From Entoloma clypeatum (taxonomy: Eukaryota > Basidiomycota > Agaricomycetes > Agaricales > Entolomataceae): a stretch of 64,000 nucleotides of DNA. The position numbers and the translations under genes were made by a program. Of this stretch, positions 30,268 to 41,151 are shown piece after piece (position 1 is the first letter of the stretch; every line of letters starts with the position of its first letter). The stretch covers positions 1,116,001 to 1,180,000 of the forward strand of contig OY751487.1 of the NCBI GenBank assembly GCA_963565915.1. Reading direction: 5' to 3'. The notes under the pieces are model-generated. The model was not told where the DNA came from. It ran no database searches and was given only the letters and a program-made list of their open reading frames with translations.

Positions 30268-31104
30268 TCATTCTTCGTTCCCTGTTTGGTCTAGTGGTAG
30301 CATATGAAATGCCATCACTAATTCTACCCAATCGTCATGTGCGCCCTGAGTGCTGTGTTGCCCACAGGTGCAAGATCCTCCCTGAATAGGGAGCATGACA
30401 TCATTCGCTCTGTTCGCCGCTTCAATTAAGGAGTCATTATCCGGCAACCGAACTTGTCGGGTCGGAGGCGAAAGAGGAGGTGCTCCGTGTGCTTCAGGGA
30501 TGGTTCCATCATCAACATACACGGGCGGAGGATCCATGGGATCTCCATCTTGGGTAGGTACCGCAACAGGTACCTCAGTACGGCGATTACGCTGTCTGCG
30601 GTTTAGAACTCGAGTCCTGGCTGTTCCTGCATCACACGTAGCACACGAGTAGTCAAAGGTGGTGTTGTCTATGCAATGCCTCGGGCAATGCTGACTGTCA
30701 ACAACAAGTTGTCGACACACCCCGCAATGTGCAACGATGCGTCCATTGTCATCATGACCTGCAGGGACTGAATCCTGTGCCGTTGGCACCATATGGACTT
30801 GCTCTCGTGATGTGATCAATGTAACAGGGATTCTCTCAAGTAATCGATCAAGAATGACCCACTGAAAGGTGCATTCAATACCTCGAATGCTTCGAGGTTC
30901 ACCATTAAGGGAACCATCGAGCTCGATGTATTCGATACTGAGGAAACCAGTCTCCAGGCTAGCATACAAAGCGGATGCTGCCAATAATAGCGCAAAAGCT
31001 AAGATACTCAGAGCATGCGGCGCTAGGGCCGGGGCCCATAACCTAATGAAGTAACCGACATAGGCAGCCCAAAGGGCGCTCAAGATGTAACAGTACGAAG
31101 GCAT
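30268..31104 (-). CDS. copia B ORF1: pre-gag predicted membrane, Cys-rich protein
   Basis: 278 codons between the LTR and gag. The ATG (31104-31102) is inside the LTR U5; the first 20 codons are LTR, and residues 21-25 (RLWAP) are encoded by the primer-binding site. Hydrophobic segments occur at about 6-20 and 31-50 (SILAFALLLAASALY). A Cys/His cluster at 127-157 (CGVC...HCPRHC...CATC) could bind zinc. A basic run RRQRNRR lies at 169-175, a PPPVY motif (192-196, the PPxY type bound by Rsp5/Nedd4 ligases) follows, and the C-terminus has CTCGQH. No homology recognised. Copia elements normally have no gene here. Confidence is for a real coding gene; function is unknown. Confidence 0.6.
   Translation of the reverse strand: MPSYCYILSALWAAYVGYFIRLWAPALAPHALSILAFALLLAASALYASLETGFLSIEYIELDGSLNGEPRSIRGIECTFQWVILDRLLERIPVTLITSREQVHMVPTAQDSVPAGHDDNGRIVAHCGVCRQLVVDSQHCPRHCIDNTTFDYSCATCDAGTARTRVLNRRQRNRRTEVPVAVPTQDGDPMDPPPVYVDDGTIPEAHGAPPLSPPTRQVRLPDNDSLIEAANRANDVMLPIQGGSCTCGQHSTQGAHDDWVELVMAFHMLPLDQTGNEE
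31031..31043 (-). promoter_or_regulatory. primer-binding site of copia B
   Basis: GGTTATGGGCCCC on the minus strand directly after the LTR end CATTA. It is the same copia-type half-tRNA-Met site as family A, although the LTRs are unrelated. Confidence 0.8.
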
Positions 31105-31171
31105 GAAGGAAGCTCCACTAACCTGGTAAAGAGTAACTAAAGATATTCTAGAAGCTGGACTAGCTTGTTAG
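31044..31171 (-). repeat. 5' LTR of copia B, U5-side part
   Basis: 128 bp of the 5' LTR, cut at 31171 by family-A copy A1. The rest is at 41467-41687. It carries the AGGTTAGT potential donor (31117-31124) and the ORF1 start codon. Confidence 0.95.
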
Positions 31172-31482
31172 TGTTGAAACTTTTCCCATCACGTAGATTA
31201 GATTAGATTAGATTACATCACGTGACCTTTACACATCTTCGATTACATACTTGTTTGGTTGGTACAAACAGTAGTACGGTATATAAGACCAGGAAACTGT
31301 TAATATCAACAAGTTGTCTCTTGACTCTTAACCAGCTCCATCGCTCTCACCAGCCTCAACCGCTCTCACTAGCCTTACCCCCTCCAAACCATGTAAGTGA
31401 CCATAGCGGTATCGTAGAGTACTTCCACTGTAGCTATGTTGCTCAGTACACCTGTGGCTAGCGCCCAGGTGGAACTTCAACA
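31172..31482 (+). repeat. 5' LTR of copia A1
   Basis: 311 bp, TGTTGAAAC...TTCAACA, with GATTA units, TCACGTGACC, TATATAAG and ATGTAAGT. The primer site GGTTATGGGCCCC follows at 31483-31495. Confidence 0.95.
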
Positions 31483-31833
31483 GGTTATGGGCCCCGGATA
31501 GCAGAGGGACTTGGGAAACGCTGGGAACAGCGAGTACCTGCCCACTCTACCCTGGTTGGCAAAGAACCGATCGAAAGATCTAGGTTCTGAGTCATACTTC
31601 TTCACATATGAACCTGGGAACGTCATTACGACAAGTACCTGTCATGAAACGTCCCTAAGGGGATTGACCTAGTACACTCCATGTGGAAACGTTGATCGCA
31701 CCTTATACGTTTCTGACATATAAAGGGTTTTCCCGTGACCGCTATTCCTAAAGGGAATATGTCATAAGGAATCATTTAATTGTTTTCTTGAATCATATTC
31801 ATAACACATCACTGATTGGGAACCCTTTTTTAG
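31393..31833 (+). other. putative leader intron of copia A1
   Basis: The donor GTAAGT overlaps the start-stop ATGTAA in the LTR. A CTGAT branch-like motif lies at 31812-31816, and the acceptor CCTTTTTTAG ends 11 nt before the gag ATG at 31845. The intron would contain the primer-binding site. The same arrangement is present in A2 (35900-36341) and A3 (41936-42375) and, inverted, in A0. No transcript evidence is available here. Confidence 0.45.
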
Positions 31834-31844
31834 ATTCATCTACA

Positions 31845-34800
31845 ATGTCTACCTCTCGTTCTGCCCTCGACATCATCACCCCCTTCGACGGTATCGACTA
31901 CCAAAGCTGGGCCGAAAAAATGAAGTCTTACCTACTCCATCAAGGAGTTTGGCGCATCGTCTCTGGCGACATCACCCGTCCTGTAATCGCTGACTTCACC
32001 ACCACGGTCTCCACCCCTGGGGCCACTGCTGCTGCTCCCCCTGTGTTGACTACCACGGTCGACCAGCCCGGCTTCCGTAAGGAAGAAAAAGCCTGGGTCA
32101 GGGACGACGACGTAGCTCTCAGGGCGATACACCTGAAGGTCTCTGAGGCGATCAGACGCCACATCAAGGACAGCACCTCGGCACTTGACGCGTGGAAGGC
32201 GCTAAAAGATAACTACTCCAAGGTATCCCCGGCTGTCATCTTCAGCGACTTCAAGGCCGCCGCCACCTACAAACTCTCTGGACGCGACCCCGTGCCCGAG
32301 ATTGAACGCCTGGGGTCTCTTTTCGCCCGGCTCGCCGATTCGAACTTTGACGTCCCCGATCTAATGCAGGCAATGATCCTGGCCAATGCAATTCCCGACG
32401 CCTGGTCGTCACTCTCCACCGCCCTTTTCCAGGTCTACGACGCCGACGATTTCACCTACAAGGCCGTCGCCGACAGCATCATATCGGAGTACAGGCGCAA
32501 ATATGCAATTGGGTCTACTCGGGCGTCCAACGAGCAGGCCCGGAAAATTTCCGGGACAAAACGCAAGGGGCAGGACCCCAAATGGGAAAAGCAGCAAAAG
32601 CCGAGTACCTCGCAGAACGACGCTGACGAGCAGCCTAACTCGACCGACCATAGTACCGCTTCTGAAAAGAAGAAGGGAAAAGGACGCTGGCGCAATCAGA
32701 AGAAAAACGCCAACACTGCGGACAACGCGTCCGAACATGTGGAGGAAACAGTTGAGTTTGTTGCTCCTGCCATCCACTCCCCCCCTCTTCCGTCCTTCAC
32801 AACCGTCACTGGGCGCGGAAAAACGATGAGTACCGCCCAGCCAGACTCTCAAAAAATGCAGTCGCTCCTTCAGCGAATGAACCCCCCTCCGTCACAGTAC
32901 ACCGGGCTTCCTTCTGGAAAACCATCCGTGTGGAAAAAGAACGACCATGTCCACAAACTCGCGCGCGGCATTGGTGCTCGCCCCTCAGGATCGAATCTTC
33001 GTATCCTAGACACCATCATTCCTGACATCGACGAAAGGCCGGCTAAACAGCGTCGCGTAGCCCCGTCGATAGAAGAATCGCTGAAGATGATGGACATAGA
33101 CCATCAAAGTGAGCGGATGGGGCCGGAACAATTTGAAGACGGGCTGATCGAACTTGACGGTTCGTCACATTCTTCTCTCAACTTTGACCAAATGGGAAAC
33201 GCTAATAATCACGCACAGACGTTTGAATATATATTAGCCAGTACCAATGTAGATAGTATAGATCTCTTTAGTGATGATCTGTACAAAAAATATATCAAAC
33301 ATTTCGCGTCCTGCACACACTGCAAAGAGAGAGAACGCGCTCAGTGGATCTTAGATTCCGGCGCATCATTACACTTTACCCATGAGTTTAAAGACTTCGC
33401 ATACTACAGGCCTCTCAAGGCTAAGCGATTTGTCCAAACAGCTGAAAAGGGAAAGAAACTGGAAATTCTCGGAGTTGGGGCCATTCCAGTACGGCATACC
33501 CTAAATGGGGAAATAAAAACCCACCTTCTCCGACCTGTATTCTACATTCCGGACATGGACACACGCCTATTGTCCCTAGGCGTCTTCCTTAATCACGGTT
33601 ACAAAGTAGACGGAATGCGTGGAGAAATCAACATCTCCAAAGGCCAGAACAAAATACAGTTCTCACCTCACATTCTCGGACAAACCATTTATTGGTTAGA
33701 CACTGAAATACGCCAAGACCAAATCCACGCGATCTCTAGCGAAATCACTGTTGAAACCTGGCACAAACGCCTTGGCCACCCAAATGACCAGGCGCTCAAT
33801 AAGATTCCCACCAGTACCAAAGGAGTACCCAAAACGTTAGTACGTGAGAAATCACAGGAAAGCTGCACGGGGTGTCTAAAAGGGAAAATGCTGAATCAGT
33901 CTTACCCTAACTCAATGACAAGGGCTGTCAAACCCTTTGATTTGATCCATTCGGACTTGAAACAGATATCCACGGCATCGTACCACAAGTACAAATATTT
34001 CCTTACCTTTTTGGATGATTTTTCTTCCCATGTCTGGGTCGTCTTGCTTAGGAAAAAGTCAGGCGCCATCATGGCGCTGAAACAATTCCTTGCGATGATC
34101 CAGAATCAATTCGCCGCCACCCCTAAAAAATGGCGGGTTGATGGAGGTGGAGAATTCGATGAATACAAGGATGTACTTGCCGATCATGGAATTCTGATCG
34201 ACGTCACACTCCCATATCAGCATCAGCAGAATGGTAGAGCAGAACGGATAAATCGAACTCTGTGGGAAAAATCTCAGGCATTGCGTTTCGACGCATGTCT
34301 ACCGCCAATGTGGTGGGAATTCTGTTTGGAACATGCAGCATTTCTATACAACAGAACCCCCATGCGGCGTCTCGAATGGAAAACCCCTTATTTCAGGGTG
34401 ACCAATGAGATCCCCGACATGTCCAGCATCAGAGTCTTCGGATGCCAAGCATACGTATATATCCCAAAAGAAAAACGCAGAAACTCCCTGGAGTCAAGAT
34501 CTCGATTGATGATTTATCTCGGATCAAAACCAGGGGTCAAAGGATACCGCTTCATGGATCCTGAGACTAACACGATTTTCATGGGTGGGAAAGCTATCTT
34601 TGATGAAAGCAAGTACCCTAGATGCCACATCGACCCTTTGCCAGAAAACCATCCAGAAATGGAAAACCCAGAGCCGGCTGATGAGTTTGAGGATCTCATC
34701 CCTGGCAGAAACGACAATGATAGTCACAATGAAACACCTCAGGACTCAGTTCCCATTGAACAGGATCAACCTGAATCAGACAACGAACTACCTGCCAGTG

Positions 34801-35684
34801 AGCCTGATGACGAACTGCGAGTACCCACTCCAGAACCCGAGCAAGTACCAGATCGACCGATCAGGGAACGACGAGTTCGGAAAATGCCAGGAAGCATCTA
34901 TGGGGAAGACACTCCAGCATCTGATCTTGAAAAATTAGACAGAAGACGGAGATTGGGCGGTCAAACGGCATGGATGAATGACCTTCTGATGGAGGCAATA
35001 TCAGTCCAAGTTGGCATCGTTGAAATGTCTCACAAAGACATATACCCTCTTCCAAATAAAGAAGACTGGTATGCGGCTGAACGAAAAGAGCTAGATATGC
35101 TCAAACGCCGCGGGGTGATCACGGAGCTAGTACCCCTGCCTGAAGGGAGGAAAGCTCTAAGGAACAAATGGGTTTACAATGAAAAATCCGATGGGCGTCT
35201 GAAAGCGCGCCTCGTCGCAAAAGGCTTCTCACAGGTAGAAGGGATCGACTTTGATCAGATCTTCTCACCAGTCGTGAGATATGAAACTGTCCGACTAATA
35301 CTGGCATTGACAGCCCTTGAAGGGTGGTTCATGACACTTTTGGACGTCTCATCAGCCTTCCTCTATGGAACGCTCCGTGAGGTCATCTACATGCGACAGC
35401 CTGAGGGCTACGTAGTAAAGGGGAAAGAACACCTCGTGTACCGACTATACAAAGCTCTATATGGACTTAAGCAGGCCGCATTAGCCTGGTGGAGAGAACT
35501 TGATTCCTCCATGAAAAAGCTCGGCTTTGTCCGGCTTCACTCCGATGCGGGAGTTTTCATTCACAAAAGTACCAATGGGGAAATTGTAATCGCCGTCATC
35601 TATGTCGACGACTCTGCTTTTCTCGGCACAAACCGGGAATATACGCTAGAGAAAAAGAAGGCCTTCATGACCACATGGTGTTGA
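31845..35684 (+). pseudogene. copia A1 Gag-Pol, truncated in RT
   Basis: Starts MSTSRSALDIITPFDGIDY and is intact through protease (WILDSGASLHF about residue 503), integrase (HKRLGHPNDQAL, WRVDGGGEFDEY, QHQQNGRAERINRT) and RT up to VIYVDDSAFLGTNREYTLEK. It stops after FMTTW, with the final codons TGT TGA supplied by the inserted A2 LTR. The RT end and RNase H are missing. No other stop is present, so the loss is structural rather than by point mutation. The usual start upstream at 31788 is not needed; the ATG at 31845 matches all copies. Confidence 0.95.
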
Positions 35685-35989
35685 AACTTTTCCATCACGT
35701 AGATTAGATTAGATTAGATTATATCACGTGACCTTTACACATCTTCGATTACATACTTATTTGGTTGGTACAAACAGTAGTACGGTATATAAGACCAGGA
35801 AACTGTTAATATCAACAAGTTGTCTCTTGACTCTTAACCAGCTCCATCGCTCTCACCAGCCTCAACCGCTCTCACCAGCCTTACCCCCCTCCAAACCATG
35901 TAAGTGACTATAGCGGTATCGTAGAGTACTTCCACTGTAGCCGTGTTGCTCAGTACACCTGTGGCTAGCGCCCAGGTGGAACTTCAACA
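35679..35989 (+). repeat. 5' LTR of copia A2
   Basis: 311 bp. Diagnostic variants against A1: TTTCCATCACG, ATTATATCACG, ACTTATTTGG, CTCACCAGCC, GTGACTATAG, GTAGCCGTG. Confidence 0.95.
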
Positions 35990-36352
35990 GGTTATGGGCC
36001 CCGGATAGCAGAGGGACTTGGGAAACGCTGGCAACAGCGAGTACCTGCCCACTCTACCCTGGTTGGCAAAGAACCGATCGAAAGATCTAGGTTCTGAGTC
36101 TTACTTCTTCACATATGAACCTGGGAACATCATTACGACAAGTACCTGTCATGAGATGTCCCTAAGGGGATTGACCTAGTACACTCCATGTGGAAACGTT
36201 GATCGCACTTTATATGTTTCTGACATATAAAAGGTTTTCCCGTGACCACTATTCCTAAAGGGAATATGTCATAAGGAATCATTTAATTGTTTTCTTGAAA
36301 TCATATTCATAACACATCACTGATTGGGAACCCTTTTTTAGATTCATCTACA

Positions 36353-39300
36353 ATGTCTACCTCTCGCTCCGCCCTCGACTCCATCGTCGTCTTCGACGGC
36401 ATTGACTACCAAAGCTGGGCCGAAAAGATGAAGTCCTACCTCCTCCATCAAGGAGTCTGGCGCCTTGTTTCTGGCGATATCACCCGCCCTGTCATCGCCG
36501 ACTTCACCACCACGGTCTCCACCCCTGGGGCCACTGCTGCTGCTCCCCCTGTGCTGGTTACCACTGTTGACCAGCCCGGCTTCCGCAAGGAAGAAAAGGC
36601 CTGGATTAGGGACGACGACACAGCCCTTGGAGCGATCCGTCTGAAAGTCTCTGAGGCGATCAGGCGACACATCAAAGACAGCACCTCGGCACTTGGCGCG
36701 TGGAAAACGCTAAAGGATGCCTACTCCAAGGTATCCCCGGCCGTCATCTTCGGCGACTTCAAGGCCGCCGCCACCTACAAGCTGTCTGGACGCGACCCCA
36801 TGCCTGAAATTGAGCGCCTGGGGTCTCTTTTCGCCCGGCTCGCCGATTCGAGCTTTGTCGTCCCCGATCTGATGCAGGCAATGATCCTGGCCAATGCAAT
36901 TCCCGACGCCTGGTCGTCACTCTCCACCGCCCTTTTCCAGGTCTACGACGCCGACGATTTCACCTACAAAGCCGTCGCCGAAAGCATCATCTCTGAATAC
37001 CGGCGCAAGTATGCGATAGGGTCTACTCGGGCGTCCAACGAGCAGGCCCGGAAAATCTCCGGGACTAAGCGAAAGGGGCAAGACCCCAAATGGGAAAAGC
37101 AGACAGCGCCGAGTACCTCGCGTAACAATGCTGACGAGCAGCCTAACTTGACCGACCCAAGTACCGCTTCTGAAAAGAAGAAGGGAAAGGGACGCTGGCG
37201 CAACCAGAAGAAACGCGCCAACAACGCCGACAACGACTCCGACCATGCCGAGGAAATGGTCAAATTCATCGCACCAGCCATTGAGCAACCCCTTCGTCGT
37301 CCTGCCCCTTGCCCTCTCCCTCCTCATCATGCACCTGCCTTCACCACTGTAACGGGCCGCGGGAAAACTCCTGAGTCAGAAAAGATGCAGTCACTCCTGC
37401 AACGCATGAACCCGCCTCCCTCTCAGTACACCGGGCTTCCTTCCGGAAAGCCTTCAGCATGGAAAAAGAACGAGAAAGTGCGAAAGCTTGCCCGAGAAAT
37501 CGGCGCACGACCCTCTGGGTCGAACCTCCGTATCTTAGATACCATCATCTCTGACATCGACGAAAGGCCGGCTAAACAGCGTCGCGTAGCCCCGTCGATA
37601 GAAGAATTGCTGAAGATGATGGACATCGACCAGGAACGGATGGGGCCGGATGTGTTTGAGGATGAGATAGAACTTGACGGTTCGTCGAAACCCTTTCTTG
37701 AACCTTATCAATTGCGGAATGCTAATAATACCTCTCAACAGACGTATAATATATTAGCCAGTACCAGTACAGAGTGCGTAGATCACATTAGCAGTGATCT
37801 ACATAAAAAATATATTAAACATTTCGCCTCTTGTACACATTGTAAGGAAAAAGAACGCGCGCAATGGATACTAGATTCCGGCGCCTCTTTACACTTCACC
37901 TATGAGTTTAAGGACTTCGCATATTATAGACCTCTCACGGTCAAGCGATTCGTCCAAACTGCAGCTAAAGGGAAGAAACTGGAAATACTCGGAGTTGGGG
38001 CCGTTCCAGTACGGCACACCCTAAATGGGGAAATTAAAACCCATCTTCTCAGACCGGTGTTCTACATCCCGGACATGGACACACGCCTATTGTCCCTAGG
38101 CGTCTTCCTTAACCATGGTTACAAAGTAGACGGGACTTGTGGAGAAATTAACATCTCCAAAGGGCTGAGCAAAATCCAGTTTTCGCCCCACATCCTTGGT
38201 CAAACCATTTACTGGTTAGACACTGAAATACGCTATGACCAGATCCATGCGATCTCGAGTGAAATCACTGTTGAAACATGGCACAAGCGCCTTGGTCACC
38301 CAAATGATCAAGCACTCCGAAAGATTCCCACCAGTACCAAAGGGGTACCTGAAACACTAGTACGTGAGAAATCACAGGAAAGTTGCACAGGTTGCCTCAA
38401 AGGGAAAATGCCGAATCAGTCATATCCCAATTCAATAACAAGGGCAACAAAAACCTTTGATCTGATCCATTCCGATCTTAAACAAATATCCACGGCATCA
38501 TACCACAAATATAAATATTTCCTTACGTTTTTGGACGATTTTTCATCCCACGTCTGGGTCGTCTTGCTTAGGAAGAAGTCGGATGCTGTCATGGCACTAC
38601 GACAATCCCTTGTGATGATCCAGAATCAATTCGCCGCCACTCCTAAGAAATGGCGAGTTGATGGAGGTGGAGAATTTAACGAATACAAGGATGTACTTGC
38701 CGATCATGGAATTCTGATCGACGTCACACTCCCGTATCAGCACCAGCAGAACGGTCGAGCAGAACGGATAAATCGAACCCTGTGGGAGAAATCTCAGGCC
38801 TTGCGCTTCGACGCGTCCTTACCACCTATGTGGTGGGAATTCTGTTTGGAACATGCAGCTTTTCTCTACAACAGAACCCCCATGCAGCGTCTCGAATGGA
38901 ATACCCCTTACTTCAGGATGACCAATGAGATCCCCGATATGTCAAGCATCAGAGTCTTCGGATGTCAGGCATATGTGTATATCCCAAAAGAAAAACGTAG
39001 AAATTCCCTGGAGTCTAGATCTCGATTGATGATTTATCTCGGATCAAAGCCAGGGGTCAAAGGATACCGTTTCATGGATCCTGAGACTAATACAATTTTC
39101 ATGGGTGGGAAAGCTATCTTTGATGAAAGCAAGTACCCTAGATGCCACATCGACCCTTTGCCAGAGAACCATCCAGAAATGGAAAACCCAGAACCGGCTG
39201 ATGAGTTTGAGGACCTCATCCCCGGAAACGATGACAATGACAGTCATTACGAAAAACCTCATGACCCTGTTCCCACTGGACAGGATCACCCTGAATCAGA

Positions 39301-41085
39301 CGATGATTTGCCGCGTAGCGAACCCGATGACGAGCCACGAGTACCCACTCCAGAGCCCGAGCAAGTACCAGATCGACCGATCAGGGAACGACGAGTTCGG
39401 AGAATGCCAGACAGCATCTATGGGGAAGACACCCCTGCTTCTGATCTTGAAAAAATGGATCGAAGACGTAGACTGGGCGGTCAAACGGCATGGATGAACG
39501 ATCTCCTAATGGAGGCAATCTCCATCCAAGTAGGCATCATCGAAATGTCACACAAAGACATATACTCTCTTCCGAACAAAGAAGATTGGTATGCGGCAGA
39601 ACGAAAAGAGCTAGACATGCTCAAAAGCCGCGGGGTGATCACGGAGTTAGTACCCCTACCTACAGGGAGGAAAGCTCTAAGGAACAAATGGGTTTACAAC
39701 GAAAAATCCGACGGGCGTTTGAAAGCGCGCCTTGTTGCAAAAGGTTTCTCACAGGTAGAAGGGATTGACTTCGATCAGATCTTCTCACCAGTAGTGAGAT
39801 ACGAGACAGTCCGATTGATTCTGGCATTGACAGCCCTTGAAGGGTGGTTCATGACACTCTTGGACGTCTCAGCAGCCTTCCTCTATGGAACACTCCGTGA
39901 GGTAATTTACATGCGACAGCCTGAGGGCTACATAGTAAAAGGGAAAGAAAACCTCGTGTACCGACTATACAAAGCCCTATACGGACTCAAGCAGGCCGCA
40001 TTAGCCTGGTGGAGGGAACTCGATTCCTCCATGAAAAAGCTCGGCTTTGCCCGGCTTCACTCCGATGCGGGAGTTTTCATTCACACAAGTACCAAAGGGG
40101 AAACTGTGATCGCCGTCATTTATGTCGATGACTCTGCTTTTCTCGGCACAAACCGGGAATACACGCTGGAAAAAAAGAAGGCCTTCATGACAACATGGGA
40201 ATGTAGGGACCTAGGCCACCTAGTCCCTGATGGGGAACCAAAAGAATTTCTCTCTATCCAAATAAGGCAACGTGGGAAGCGGATCTTCATTGATCAAGTA
40301 CCCTACCTTGAGAAAATTCTCGCACGCATGGGGATGAGCGAATCTAATGCCACCCATACCCCACTCCCGACGGGCTACAAACCCATGAAGTCTGAAGATG
40401 AACCCAATGCGGAACTCAGATCCAAGTACCAATCCGTCATCGGGTCACTATTGTACTTAATGATCGGGACAAGACCCGACATTTGTTTCGCCGTAATCAA
40501 AATGTCCCAATTCTCCGCAAACCCTACCAAACGCCATTTAGAAGTGGCAAGGGATATTTGCAGGTATTTGAAGGCGACAAAAAATTACGCGATCATGTAC
40601 GATGGTGATTCTGGGAAAGGAATCTACGCATTCACAGACTCCGATTGGGCGTCAGACGAAAACACCAGGAAGTCCACCACTGGTTACTTCGTATCGCTGG
40701 CATCTGGAGCAGTAACATGGGTTTCATCGGCGCAAAAAACCATTGCCCTCTCTTCCACGGAAGCAGAATACATGGCGCTATCAGATTGCAGTCGCGCAGT
40801 GACATGGCTTAGAAGCATGCTTGCCGAACTTGGGATGCAGATCGGATCAGTCCCGATCTATGGAGATAACAATGGCTCCGTCTTTATCGCATCCAACCCT
40901 GTAACTGAAAAGCGGTCCAAGCACATTGACGTGTGATTCCACTTCGTCAGAGAAAAAGTATCCGAAGGCATCATTATGGTCGAATTCATCGAAGGAGTGA
41001 ATAACCCTGCAGACCTTTTAACTAAGAATCTGGGGAAAGTCCTCTTTAGCAAGTTTATCCCGTACTTTGGATTACTTAAAAACTA
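36353..41085 (+). pseudogene. copia A2 Gag-Pol with one premature stop in RNase H
   Basis: Frame from ATG 36353 (MSTSRSALDSIVVFDGIDY) to TAG 41083-41085, broken only by TGA at 40934-40936, where other copies have CGA (KHIDV-R-FHFVREK). Protease DSGA is at about residue 506, integrase WRVDGGGEFNEY and QHQQNGRAERINRT, RT YVDDSAFLG at about 1256, RNase H TDSDWASDENTR at about 1429 and SSTEAEYMALSDCSR. The tail after the stop is VSEGIIMVEFIEGVNNPADL. The stop removes the last 50 residues or so of RNase H. Gag differs from A4 by loss of a short segment before PESEK. Confidence 0.95.
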
Positions 41086-41151
41086 GACGAAAGAGTACCT
41101 ATATGGGAAAAAGTAAGATGTATTTAGAAGTATGTACTAAATATGGGGGGG

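Larger units (their letters stand above)
31172..35678 (+). mobile_element. copia family A, copy A1, 3' part deleted
   Basis: Begins with a complete 5' LTR (31172-31482) preceded by the TSD GTTAG (31167-31171), and ends abruptly within the RT gene where the LTR of copy A2 starts. Its TSD partner GTTAG is found after the A2 3' LTR at 41462-41466, so the missing 3' part was lost by LTR-LTR recombination. Confidence 0.93.

Noticed and set aside
31195..31214. GATTA runs as a CRISPR-like or telomere-like array
   Set aside because: Only three or four 5-bp units without spacers, confined to LTRs in a eukaryotic genome. TTAGG/TTAGGG telomere repeats would be longer and differ in unit.
32386..32852. 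Long antisense and alternate-frame ORFs over gag (also at 23-493, 36917-37330, 42928-43368)
   Set aside because: They are shadows of the GC-rich gag codons on the other strand or frames, and change freely between copies.
35674..35678. A1-A2 as a tandem array integrated in one step
   Set aside because: Possible in principle, but the loss of A1's 3' end and the A2-to-A1 switch inside the right LTR are explained more simply by nesting followed by LTR recombination.
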